Part shown: one piece after another, positions 1 through 7,915 of the stretch | Layout: the number at the start of each line of letters is the position of its first letter | How positions within the stretch are numbered: the first letter of the stretch is position 1 | Assembly (NCBI RefSeq): GCF_014648495.1 | Contig: NZ_BMRF01000005.1 | Coordinates: forward strand, 310,001 to 374,000 | Direction of reading: 5' to 3' | From: Actinomadura cremea | GTDB taxonomy: Bacteria; Actinomycetota; Actinomycetes; Streptosporangiales; Streptosporangiaceae | DNA: 64,000 nt | Position numbers and translations under genes: made by a program | Notes under the pieces: generated by a model | The model's database searches: none | The model's input: the letters and a program-made list of their open reading frames with translations, nothing else | Told to the model about the DNA's origin: nothing

Positions 1-1
1 G

Positions 2-460
2 CCGCGCGTGGCGCTGGACGTGACCCCCAACAGCTCCTCGCAGAGCGGGACGGTCGTCTCGACCATGCGCACGAGCATCGGCGAGCTGAAGGACTCGTTC
101 AACGCGTCGGCGCGCCCGACGATCGCGGAGTGGAAGAAGGGCAACTGCCAGGACGACGCGGGCTGCACCGTGCAGGCCCAGATCCGGCCGCCCTACGGGG
201 CGGGCACGCCCGTCACGGTCGAGATCCAGTTCGCGCTGACCGCCGGGACGCTGACCGGCAAGGAACTCGGCAAGTGCACCACCCAGATCACGTTCAAGAC
301 GGAGACCCCGGTGTGGGCCAGCTGCCGGGTCAAGAGCTCCGCGTGGACGAGCTGGGCCGAGAAGACCGGCGGCACGTTCTACAAGCACGCCGACTACAAG
401 GTGCTCGGCGCCACGGCGAGCGAGGTTCAGGCGATGCAGAACGGCCTCGACAGCGAGTAG
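2..460 (+). CDS. Cys-containing extracytoplasmic protein, 5' truncated by window edge
   Basis: The reading frame is open from the window edge to a TAG at 458-460, so only the C-terminal ~150 residues are visible. A GTG at 8 could start translation but has no upstream sequence to judge. The protein is paralogous to the last ~150 residues of the next gene. Both share an N-C-x(4-6)-G-C-T-V-Q motif, a later G-x-C pair, a conserved W-x-x-W and an acidic C-terminal helix ending near D-T/S-E. Four conserved cysteines suggest two disulfides outside the membrane. I do not recognise a named family. The missing N-terminus probably carries a membrane anchor, as in the neighbour. Confidence 0.7.
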   Translation, partial: PRVALDVTPNSSSQSGTVVSTMRTSIGELKDSFNASARPTIAEWKKGNCQDDAGCTVQAQIRPPYGAGTPVTVEIQFALTAGTLTGKELGKCTTQITFKTETPVWASCRVKSSAWTSWAEKTGGTFYKHADYKVLGATASEVQAMQNGLDSE

Positions 461-574
461 GAGCGCGGCGCCGCAGGTGAGGCGCCGCGTCCGCCGCACC
501 GGGCCGCGTCCGGGTGCCCGGCGACGCGACCGTCCCCGCTCCGGGGACTCGCGTCGTCGGGCATTCTTGTTGCC

Positions 575-2059
575 GTGGACTTCCCTCACTCCGAGCCCAC
601 CGATCCCGGAGCGCCCCGCACATCGCCCGGGCACCCGTCCGATCCCGCCGCCCGCCGCCGCGGCCGCCGCGGGGCCGCGTCCCGCGACGTTCCGGTCGCC
701 GGACGGGCCGCGCACGAGCCGCGTCCGGCCCCGGCCCCGGCCTCGTTCGGGGACGGATCGGGCCGGCGCGGGGCCGCCGCGCCGGGCGGCGGCCCCGCCC
801 CGGACGGGCCCGGATTCGCCGCACCGCCAGGACGTCCCGGGCCGGTGCCGCCCGGTGTCGTGCCGGGGCGGCAGCGGCCGATGTCGAAGCGGAACCGGAC
901 GCTGCTGATCGCCGCCGGGGTCGCGATGACGGCGACGGCCGCGGGCGCCGTCACGATGGCGACGGCCGCCGGGGACGAGCCGTCCGGGCCGGTCGCCCGG
1001 CCGACCGCGGCCCCGCCCCCGGCGTGGTCGCTCGCGGCGGGCCGCCGGCTCACCGACGGGATCGGGCTGCGGTACGCGGGGACGCTCACCGTGGCGGGCG
1101 GTCCCGCGCGGCTGCAGCTGCGGATCAGCCCGGCGGGATCGGCGAGCGGGACGCTGACGGCCGGGGCGCGGACCGCGCTGCTCGCGACGGTCGACGGCGT
1201 CACCTACATCAAGGCCGGGCTGGACTTCTGGCGCGCGTACGCGGCGGGCACCGAGCATCCCGAGTACTACGCGGACGGCTGGGCGAAGGCGCCGCCGGCG
1301 CTGCCCGGGGTGGACGTGGCGAAGGCGCTCGCGCCCGAGGCGGTGGCGCGGCTGCTGGCCAAGGCGTCCGCCGACCCGAAGACGGAGGAGATCGGCGGTG
1401 TCCCCGCCTACGTGGTGCGGGCGGCGGACGCCGAGTACCTCGTCGCGGTCGCCGCGCCGCACCGGCTGCTGGGCGTGCGCACGTCCGGACGCGCCACGCT
1501 GACGCTCACGGCGCAGCCGCTCGCAGAACCGGCACCGATGTTCAAGGAGCTGCGCGCGCGTGTGAAGCAGCTGGGGGGCGCCACCGACCCCACGCTGCAC
1601 TTCACGCCCGGCAAGCTGACGTTCAAGAACTGCGACCAGAACGTGAACGGCTGCACCGTCCAGGTTCCGGCGACGCTGTCGACCTGGGAGGGGACGGTCG
1701 CGAAGGACGCGCGGGCGGCGCTGCGGGCGTCGATCACCTCGAAGGGGCGGCCGCTCGGAACGTGCCACGGGTCGGCGCCGGTGCCGGACGACCGGGCGGT
1801 CACGGTGAGCTGCACGGTCGCGGGCGGGCAGTGGCGGACGTGGATGCGCGCCGCCCTGAACAACCCGGGCTCGTACCCGTACGAGGCGAGCGCCCGCGTC
1901 GTCGGGGAGGCGCTGGCGGCCGAGGACGTCCAGGAGCTGCTCGCCGACCTCGACACCGAGCGCCGGGAGCTGGTGCGGGCCGCCGCGCCCGGCCCGGCGG
2001 CCTCCGCGGGCGCGGCGGCGTCGGACGCCCCGGGCGCCGTGACGTCGCGCCGCCCGTGA
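575..2059 (+). CDS. Proline-rich single-pass membrane protein with Cys-containing exported domain
   Basis: 494 residues from a GTG start. Residues 1-102 are Pro/Gly/Arg/Ala-rich and look disordered and cytoplasmic. One hydrophobic segment (about residues 109-130, following M-S-K-R-N-R) then anchors the protein, and the remainder lies outside. Residues ~150-310 fold like a lipoprotein-type beta domain (substrate-binding look, function unknown). Residues ~325-470 repeat the domain of the upstream gene with its four cysteines. An internal ATG at 881 just before the anchor is an alternative start that would give an ordinary signal-anchor protein. The gene ends inside the first unit of a 17-bp tandem repeat. 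No enzymatic motif is seen. A tandem duplication of an exported domain is the clearest statement possible. Confidence 0.7.
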   Translation: MDFPHSEPTDPGAPRTSPGHPSDPAARRRGRRGAASRDVPVAGRAAHEPRPAPAPASFGDGSGRRGAAAPGGGPAPDGPGFAAPPGRPGPVPPGVVPGRQRPMSKRNRTLLIAAGVAMTATAAGAVTMATAAGDEPSGPVARPTAAPPPAWSLAAGRRLTDGIGLRYAGTLTVAGGPARLQLRISPAGSASGTLTAGARTALLATVDGVTYIKAGLDFWRAYAAGTEHPEYYADGWAKAPPALPGVDVAKALAPEAVARLLAKASADPKTEEIGGVPAYVVRAADAEYLVAVAAPHRLLGVRTSGRATLTLTAQPLAEPAPMFKELRARVKQLGGATDPTLHFTPGKLTFKNCDQNVNGCTVQVPATLSTWEGTVAKDARAALRASITSKGRPLGTCHGSAPVPDDRAVTVSCTVAGGQWRTWMRAALNNPGSYPYEASARVVGEALAAEDVQELLADLDTERRELVRAAAPGPAASAGAAASDAPGAVTSRRP

Positions 2060-2107
2060 CGTCCCGGCGGCCGTGACGTCCCGGCGGCCGTGCGCGTCCC
2101 GGCGGCC
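2056..2107 (+). repeat. Three tandem 17/18-bp repeats
   Basis: The unit GTGACGTCCCGGCGGCC occurs at 2056-2072 and 2073-2089, with a variant 18-bp copy at 2090-2107. The first copy contains the stop codon of the preceding gene. It looks like slippage-type expansion at a gene end. Confidence 0.85.
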
Positions 2108-2168
2108 GGTCCGACCGGCCCGCGACGGCCGGAGTCGGCCGCGGCGGGACCGTGTGGGGGCCGGTGGG

Positions 2169-2196
2169 TTCGAACGGAATTCGTCCTGTCTACACT
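2169..2196 (+). promoter_or_regulatory. Candidate promoter for the leader peptide and korAB
   Basis: A TACACT -10 box at 2191-2196 lies 16 nt after a TTCGAA element at 2169-2174. Transcription would begin near 2203-2204, at the GTG of the leader ORF, so the transcript would be leaderless. Confidence 0.5.
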
Positions 2197-2203
2197 TCGG
2201 GGC

Positions 2204-2314
2204 GTGAACTCCGTGCCCATGGGAGATGACGGCTCCTCGGCGAACCGTAGACGGCTCGTCCGGCGGCTGCACGTCGACCTCTGCCGCCAGCACAGCTGCC
2301 TGTGTCAGTGGTGA
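2204..2314 (+). CDS. Putative Cys-codon leader peptide (uORF) upstream of korAB
   Basis: A 36-codon ORF from GTG at 2204 (in-frame ATG at 2219). It ends R-R-L-H-V-D-L-C-R-Q-H-S-C-L-C-Q-W, with three Cys codons among the last ten. The R-R-x-H-V-D-L core followed by cysteines resembles the short leader peptides annotated ahead of sulfur and cysteine genes in actinobacteria, where ribosome stalling at Cys codons controls downstream expression. The peptide stops 164 nt before korA. G-rich (2318-2323) and C-rich (2376-2380) tracts in the gap could pair as an attenuator-like stem. Its position ahead of an Fe-S enzyme operon, which uses cysteine sulfur, makes cysteine-responsive control plausible. 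No experimental evidence can be seen in sequence. Confidence 0.6.
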   Translation: MNSVPMGDDGSSANRRRLVRRLHVDLCRQHSCLCQW

Positions 2315-2478
2315 ACCGGGGGGATTCGACCAGTTCGTACCCGTGGTGTCCGGTGACTCGGTAGTCCCCCGATTCCAGCATCGCCTCCCGGACATACCAT
2401 GTAGGCAAGCCTAAGTAGCATCACGATTCTGGGTGCCTCCCCCAGATCGGGTGCTGCCCGTCGAGGAGGTCTTCCTCT

Positions 2479-4320
2479 GTGACCAAACAGGTCCAGCAGC
2501 TCGACCGCGTCATCATCCGCTTCGCCGGGGACTCCGGTGACGGCATGCAGTTGACCGGCGACCGCTTCACCCAGGAGACGGCCGCGTTCGGCAACGACCT
2601 TTCCACGTTGCCGAACTTCCCGGCCGAGATCCGCGCCCCCGCCGGGACCCTCCCCGGCGTGTCCAGCTTCCAGTTGCACTTCGCCGACCACGACATCCTC
2701 ACGCCGGGCGACGCGCCCGACGTGCTGGTCGCCATGAACCCGGCCGCCCTCAAGGCCAACCTCGGGGACCTCCCCCGCGGGGCGGACGTCCTGGTCAACA
2801 CCGACGAGTTCACCAAGCGCAACCTCGCCAAGGTCGGCTACGCGACCAACCCGGTCGAGGACGACTCGCTCGCCGAGTACCGGGTCCACGCGCTGCCGCT
2901 CACGTCGATGACCGTGACCGCCCTCACCGACTTCGACATCTCCAAGAAGGACGCCGAGCGCGCGAAGAACATGTTCGCGCTCGGGCTCCTGTCGTGGCTC
3001 TACCACCGTCCCACCGAGGGCACGGTCGCGTTCCTGGAGCGCAAGTTCGCCAAGAAGCCCGAGATCATGAAGGCGAACATCGCGGCCTTCCAGGCGGGCT
3101 GGAGCTACGGCGAGACCACCGAGGCCTTCTCGACCCAGTACGAGATCAAGCCGGCCGAGCACGAGGCCGGCCTGTACCGGAACATCACCGGCAACGTCGC
3201 GCTCGCGTACGGGCTCGTCGCCTCGGGCGTCCAGTCCGGGCTGCCGGTGTTCCTCGGCTCGTACCCGATCACCCCGGCGTCCGACATCCTGCACGAACTG
3301 TCCAAGCACAAGCGGTTCGGCGTCAGAACGTTCCAGGCCGAGGACGAGATCGCCGCCGTGGGCGCCGCCCTCGGCGCGTCCTTCGGCGGGTCCCTCGGCG
3401 TCACCACGACGTCCGGGCCCGGCATCGCGCTGAAGAGCGAGACGATCGGCCTCGGCGTCGCCACCGAGCTGCCGCTGCTGGTCATCGACGTCCAGCGCGC
3501 CGGACCGTCCACGGGGCTGCCCACCAAGACCGAGCAGGCCGACCTGCTGCAGGCCATGCACGGCCGCAACGGCGAGGCGCCCGTCCCGGTCATCGCGCCC
3601 CAGTCCCCGTCCGACTGCTTCGGCGCCACCATCGAGGCCGCCCGTATCGCGGTCAAGTACCGCACGCCGGTCATCCTGCTGTCCGACGGCTACGTCGCCA
3701 ACGGCTCCGAGCCGTGGAAGCTGCCGGACGTCGCGGACCTGCCGCCGATCGAGCCGGACTTCGCGGCACCGTCCGAGGAGGACTTCCAGCCGTTCAAGCG
3801 GGACCCGGAGACCCTCGCGCGCCCGTGGGCCGTCCCCGGCACCGCCGGGCTGGAGCACCGGATCGGCGGGCTGGAGAAGGCCGACGGGTCCGGCAACATC
3901 TCCTACGACCCGTCGAACCACGACAAGATGGTCCGGCTCCGCCAGGCCAAGATCGACGGCATCGCGAACGACATCGCGCCCCTCGAGGTGGACGACCCGT
4001 CCGGCGCGGCCCGCGTGCTCGTCCTCGGCTGGGGCGGCACGTTCGGCGCGATCTCCGCCGGCGTCCGGCGCGTCCGCGACACCGGCCAGCACGTCGCGCA
4101 GGCCCACCTGCGGCACCTCAACCCGTTCCCCGCGAACCTGCCCGAGGTCCTGCGCTCCTACGACAAGGTCATCGTGCCGGAGATCAACCTGGGACAGCTC
4201 GCGCTGCTGCTGCGCGGCCGGTACCTCGTGGACGTCATCGGCTACAACCAGGTCCGCGGCCTGCCCTTCAAGGCCGAAGAGCTGCAGGGCGTCATCCAGG
4301 ATGTGATCGACAGTGAGTGA
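2479..4320 (+). CDS. korA: 2-oxoacid:ferredoxin oxidoreductase, alpha subunit (fused gamma-alpha)
   Basis: 613 residues from a GTG preceded by GAGGAGGT at 2463-2470. The N-terminal ~190 residues form the gamma domain (I-I-R-F-A-G-D-S-G-D-G-M-Q near the start). The alpha/pyrimidine-binding domains follow from ~205 (G-S-Y-P-I-T-P-A-S, T-T-S-G-P-G). With KorB it forms the thiamine-diphosphate enzyme that converts 2-oxoglutarate (or a related 2-oxoacid) and CoA to acyl-CoA, CO2 and reduced ferredoxin, an alternative to the 2-oxoglutarate dehydrogenase step. Length and gamma-alpha fusion match the actinobacterial KorA form. It overlaps korB by 8 nt, implying translational coupling. Substrate preference cannot be read from sequence; 2-oxoglutarate is assumed from the family. 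Confidence 0.95.
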   Translation: MTKQVQQLDRVIIRFAGDSGDGMQLTGDRFTQETAAFGNDLSTLPNFPAEIRAPAGTLPGVSSFQLHFADHDILTPGDAPDVLVAMNPAALKANLGDLPRGADVLVNTDEFTKRNLAKVGYATNPVEDDSLAEYRVHALPLTSMTVTALTDFDISKKDAERAKNMFALGLLSWLYHRPTEGTVAFLERKFAKKPEIMKANIAAFQAGWSYGETTEAFSTQYEIKPAEHEAGLYRNITGNVALAYGLVASGVQSGLPVFLGSYPITPASDILHELSKHKRFGVRTFQAEDEIAAVGAALGASFGGSLGVTTTSGPGIALKSETIGLGVATELPLLVIDVQRAGPSTGLPTKTEQADLLQAMHGRNGEAPVPVIAPQSPSDCFGATIEAARIAVKYRTPVILLSDGYVANGSEPWKLPDVADLPPIEPDFAAPSEEDFQPFKRDPETLARPWAVPGTAGLEHRIGGLEKADGSGNISYDPSNHDKMVRLRQAKIDGIANDIAPLEVDDPSGAARVLVLGWGGTFGAISAGVRRVRDTGQHVAQAHLRHLNPFPANLPEVLRSYDKVIVPEINLGQLALLLRGRYLVDVIGYNQVRGLPFKAEELQGVIQDVIDSE

Positions 4321-5374
4321 AGTCAACGGCAACGGGCACAGCCCGCTCTCCCTGGTCCCGAAGACCGACGCGAAGCAGACGCTGAAGGACTTCAAGACCG
4401 ACCAGGAGGTCCGGTGGTGCCCCGGCTGCGGTGACTACGCGATCCTCGCGGCCGTCCAGTCCTTCCTGCCCGAACTGGGGCTGCGCAAGGAGAACATCAC
4501 GTTCGTGTCGGGCATCGGGTGCTCGTCCCGGTTCCCGTACTACATGAACACCTACGGGTTCCACTCGATCCACGGCCGCGCCCCCGCGATCGCGACGGGC
4601 CTCGCCACGTCCCGTCCCGACCTGTCGGTCTGGGTCGTGACGGGCGACGGGGACGCGCTGTCGATCGGCGGCAACCACCTCATCCACGCGCTGCGCCGCA
4701 ACGTCAACCTGAAGATCCTGCTGTTCAACAACCGGATCTACGGGCTGACCAAGGGCCAGTACTCCCCGACGTCCGAACTCGGCAAGATCACCAAGTCGAC
4801 ACCGATGGGGTCGCTGGACTCGCCGTTCAACCCGATCTCGCTCGCCGTCGGCGCCGAGGGCACGTTCGTCGCCCGCACGATCGACTCCGACCGCAAGCAC
4901 CTGCAGTCGGTGCTGCGCGCCGCCGCCCAGCACCGCGGCACCGCGCTCGTCGAGATCTACCAGAACTGCAACATCTTCAACGACAACGCCTTCGAGCCGC
5001 TGAAGGACGCCGACGTCCGCGACGACGTCACCGTCCGGCTCGAACACGGCGAACCGATCGTCTTCGGCGCCGACCGCACGAAGGGCCTCCGGCGCACGCC
5101 GGCCGGCTCCTTCGAGGTCGTGAACGTCGCCGACGTCGACCCGTCCGAGATCGTGGTGCACGACGCCCGCAACCCGGACCCGTCCCACGCGTTCGCCCTG
5201 TCCCGCCTCGACTCGCCCGCGTTCGAGCACACCCCGATCGGCATCTTCCGCGACGTCGACCGTCCGTCCTACGACGAGCTGATGCGCGGGCAGCTCGACG
5301 AGGCCACCGAGAACGAGGGCCCCGGCGACCTCGCCGCCCTGCTCGGCAGCGGCGACACCTGGCGCATCGACTGA
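4313..5374 (+). CDS. korB: 2-oxoacid:ferredoxin oxidoreductase, beta subunit
   Basis: 353 residues from GTG at 4313, inside the end of korA. C36-P-G-C39, C70 and C219 provide the ligands expected for the single [4Fe-4S] cluster. G-D-G-D at 111-114 followed by N-x(25)-N-N is the thiamine-diphosphate/Mg2+ binding motif. The beta subunit carries ThDP and the Fe-S cluster and passes electrons to ferredoxin. It is the last gene of the leader-korA-korB unit, with a rho-independent-type terminator 22 nt downstream. This is a close match to the family over its full length and nothing is missing. Confidence 0.95.
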   Translation: MSEVNGNGHSPLSLVPKTDAKQTLKDFKTDQEVRWCPGCGDYAILAAVQSFLPELGLRKENITFVSGIGCSSRFPYYMNTYGFHSIHGRAPAIATGLATSRPDLSVWVVTGDGDALSIGGNHLIHALRRNVNLKILLFNNRIYGLTKGQYSPTSELGKITKSTPMGSLDSPFNPISLAVGAEGTFVARTIDSDRKHLQSVLRAAAQHRGTALVEIYQNCNIFNDNAFEPLKDADVRDDVTVRLEHGEPIVFGADRTKGLRRTPAGSFEVVNVADVDPSEIVVHDARNPDPSHAFALSRLDSPAFEHTPIGIFRDVDRPSYDELMRGQLDEATENEGPGDLAALLGSGDTWRID

Positions 5375-5396
5375 TCCGCCGCACGGAACGCCAGGA

Positions 5397-5426
5397 AAGC
5401 CCGGTCCCCTTACGGGGCCGGGTTTT
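5397..5426 (+). terminator. Terminator after korB
   Basis: The arms CCCGGTCCCC (5400-5409) and GGGGCCGGG (5414-5422) pair with one bulged T around a TTAC loop. TTTT follows on the 3' side and AAAG precedes the stem. Confidence 0.8.
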
Positions 5427-5568
5427 CCGCGTATGGAACCGCCGTGAAACGGGCACCGTTCCACGTGGTGAGCGATCAGCGAACAGCGGCCGGGTTCGGA
5501 CGCGACACGGTGCGGGACGGCGTCTCATCCTGGAACACTGGAGAGATCATGTCCCCGGGGAGGTGACG

Positions 5569-7044
5569 ATGCGGGTCGTGCCGCGCCGTAGCAAGGACCG
5601 TCGACGCAGGAAGGACGACGCTCCGACCCCGGAGAATCAGGACACCCAGCCCCTAACCGGTGCACCGTCGAACAAACCCGACACCCTCGGCCCGCCCGCG
5701 GACACCCTGCCCCCACCCGAGTCCCCGGCTCCGGCCCCGGCTGCCGAACCGCGGCCCCGGAACGTCCGGATCCTCGGCGGAGCGCTCGACGAGGACGACC
5801 AGCCCACGCCCCGTCCGTCCGACACCCCCGGCGCAACACACCCAGGCGACACCCAGCCCGTCCCCACACGCCTCCCGGACGCCCCAGCCCCCGGCGCGCG
5901 CGCGGACGACGCCACACGCCCGATCCCGGGCCGCCCCGAGGACGCCGAGCCACTCGACCCGCCCGCAGACCGTCCACGGGGCGGCGCTGAAGCGCCCGGT
6001 GCGCGCGCGGATGGCCCCCCGGCTGCCCCCGCGCGGCCAGAAGGCGCGGGAGCGGCGCACACCGGCCGCACCGCCCCACCGGACGAGCGCCCAGGCAGCA
6101 CGCAACCCGTCCCCACCCGCCCGACGGACGCCCAAGCGCCCGGCGCGCACGCAAAGGGGCCTCAGGCGGCTCCCGGGCGGCCTGGAGTGGCGCACACCGG
6201 CCCCGCCCCGTCGCCGCCGGACGTGCGGCCCGGCGACACACGCCCTGCGGACGCCCAGGCGTCCGGCGAGCGTGCAGGGGGTGTGCGGGCGCAGGGGCCG
6301 GAGTGGGCTGATCCGGCGGAGGCGCTGGGACAGGAGAGCTGGGGACGGCCGGGGCCGGCGGAGCCGTGGCGGCACTCGGCGCCCGACCCTCGGAAGGCGC
6401 GGCGGACGGACGCGGACCGGCGGCGGGCGCGCGCGGCGGAGCGGCGGCGGGCGGCGGCCGAGGCCAAGCGGAGCCGCGCGACGTTCCGGCAGGGGCCGGC
6501 ACGGCGGGTGACGCCGCAGGCCAGGGCCGCCGACCGGCACCGGTCGGCGCTGCTGGTCATGGTGCTCACCCTCGGGCTGCTGATCGCGGCCGTGGCGGTC
6601 ACCGGCGGGCTGATCGCATCGTCGATGCGGACGCGGCCGGTGCCGCTGGCCGATCCGCTGCACATCTACCCGGTGACGCAGACGACGCCGGGGCAGTGCC
6701 CGGCGGGGACGCGCGGGATCAACGGGCAGTCGGGCGGCGGGCCGGCCTGCTACCGGCTGGCGCAGGGGCTCGCGATCCACGAGGTGTCCGAGCTGCACGT
6801 GCAGCGGTCGCGGCTGCGGTCCGGCGGGTACGACGTCGCGCTGACGCTGCGGACCGCCGACCGGACCGCGTTCGCCGATCTCACCCGTTCGACCGTCGGA
6901 CGCGACCTGGCGTTCGTGGTCCGGGACGAGATCGTCACCCTGCCGCGGGTCGACATGGCCATCACCGACGGCAAGATCATCGTGACGGGCGCGCAGGACC
7001 GGTCGGCGGCGGCGCGGCTCGTGCGGGAGCTGCGGGGCCGCTAG
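5569..7044 (+). CDS. Proline-rich membrane protein with SecD/SecDF P1 head-like domain
   Basis: 491 residues. The ATG at 5569 is chosen because GGGGAGGTGA lies just upstream at 5557-5566. The same frame is open far upstream through korB but without coding character. Residues ~1-320 are Pro/Ala/Arg-rich and low complexity, with repeated P-T-R/R-P-x-D-A phrases. One transmembrane helix sits at ~325-350. The exported C-terminus (~365-491) resembles the P1 head subdomain of the translocon accessory protein SecD: L-T-L-R-T-A-D-R-T-A-F-A-D-L-T, then I-T-D-G-K-I-I-V-T-G. It lacks the six-helix SecD transporter core, so it is not a SecD. A role near protein export or cell-envelope assembly is only a guess. 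It converges with and overlaps the next gene by 4 nt. Confidence 0.75.
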   Translation: MRVVPRRSKDRRRRKDDAPTPENQDTQPLTGAPSNKPDTLGPPADTLPPPESPAPAPAAEPRPRNVRILGGALDEDDQPTPRPSDTPGATHPGDTQPVPTRLPDAPAPGARADDATRPIPGRPEDAEPLDPPADRPRGGAEAPGARADGPPAAPARPEGAGAAHTGRTAPPDERPGSTQPVPTRPTDAQAPGAHAKGPQAAPGRPGVAHTGPAPSPPDVRPGDTRPADAQASGERAGGVRAQGPEWADPAEALGQESWGRPGPAEPWRHSAPDPRKARRTDADRRRARAAERRRAAAEAKRSRATFRQGPARRVTPQARAADRHRSALLVMVLTLGLLIAAVAVTGGLIASSMRTRPVPLADPLHIYPVTQTTPGQCPAGTRGINGQSGGGPACYRLAQGLAIHEVSELHVQRSRLRSGGYDVALTLRTADRTAFADLTRSTVGRDLAFVVRDEIVTLPRVDMAITDGKIIVTGAQDRSAAARLVRELRGR

Positions 7045-7868
7045 GTCTGCGGGAGTTCGGTGCCCTGGACGGCCTGGATCTCCAGCTCGACGCGGAGGCT
7101 CTCGCCGACCATCGCGATGCCGGCCTCCAGCAGCTCGTTGTAGCGGATGCCGAAGTCGCGGCGGCGGAGTTCGGCGGTCGCGCGGAACGCCGCCCTGATG
7201 CCGCCCCACGGGTCGGCGCCCGTCCCGAGGTAGGAGAGGTCGAGGTCGACCGGCTGCGTGCGGCCGTTGAGGGTGAGCCGGCCGTGGACGGTCCAGCGGT
7301 CGGGGCCCGCGGCGGCGACGCGGTCGCCGGTGTACTCGATGACCGGGTGCGCGTCGACGTTGAGGAAGTCGGCCGACCGCAGGTGGTCGTCGCGCAGCTT
7401 GTTGCCGGTGTCGATGGACGACGCGTCGATGCGGGCGGCCACGCGGGACGCCTCGACCGGTTCGGCGATCTCGACGCGGCCCTCGAAGGCGCCGAACCGG
7501 CCGCGGACGCTGGACAGGCCGAGGTGCTGCGCGACGGCGCCGACGCCCGAGTGGGCGGGGTCGATCGTCCACGGGCCGGGCGGCGGCAGCTCGGTGCCGC
7601 CCGCCCGCGCCAGCGCGACCTTGCCGATGTCGGCGACACCCGCACCGGTGACGATCAGCGTGGCGGCGGCGGGCTGGAAGCCCATCGCCGTCACGATCAC
7701 CGTGTAGGTGCCCCCGGGCAGCGGACCGGCGGCGAGGACGCCGTCCTCCCCGGTCCGCTCCCGCGCCACCTGGTTCCCGGACAGGTCCGTCACGGTGACG
7801 ATCGCGTGCCGCACCGCCCAGCCGTCCTTCGTCCGCACCGTGCCGCGCAGACCCCGACTCTCGTCCAT
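7041..7868 (-). CDS. YceI-like protein with N-terminal carboxypeptidase-regulatory-like domain
   Basis: 275 residues from ATG at 7868, with GAGG seven nt upstream. A GTG at 7919 overlapping the upstream stop as GTGA is an alternative start (292 residues). Residues ~5-85 form a transthyretin-like carboxypeptidase regulatory domain (L-R-G-T-V-R-T-x-D-G, then G-G-T-Y-T-V-I-V). Residues ~100-275 match the YceI lipocalin-like family (W-T-I-D-P-A-H-S, I-x-A-x-S-I-D-T). YceI proteins bind polyisoprenoid or amphiphilic ligands. No signal peptide is visible with either start. It follows an MFS exporter carrying the same regulatory-like repeats, so the two products probably act together. The substrate is unknown. 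Confidence 0.85.
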   Translation of the reverse strand: MDESRGLRGTVRTKDGWAVRHAIVTVTDLSGNQVARERTGEDGVLAAGPLPGGTYTVIVTAMGFQPAAATLIVTGAGVADIGKVALARAGGTELPPPGPWTIDPAHSGVGAVAQHLGLSSVRGRFGAFEGRVEIAEPVEASRVAARIDASSIDTGNKLRDDHLRSADFLNVDAHPVIEYTGDRVAAAGPDRWTVHGRLTLNGRTQPVDLDLSYLGTGADPWGGIRAAFRATAELRRRDFGIRYNELLEAGIAMVGESLRVELEIQAVQGTELPQT

Positions 7869-7915
7869 TGACCAGCCTCGTGCTCGTTCGTCCCGGTCCG
7901 TCCGGGCGGTGTCCG

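Noticed and set aside
2305-4395. Long open frame on the minus strand opposite korA
   Set aside because: Arises from GC-rich third positions of korA. The translation is Val/Gly/Arg/Asp-biased low complexity with no domain, and korA is unambiguous.
4519-5568. In-frame upstream extension of the SecD-head-like protein through korB
   Set aside because: It would overlap almost all of korB in another frame and read Arg/Pro-rich nonsense. A good Shine-Dalgarno precedes the ATG at 5569.
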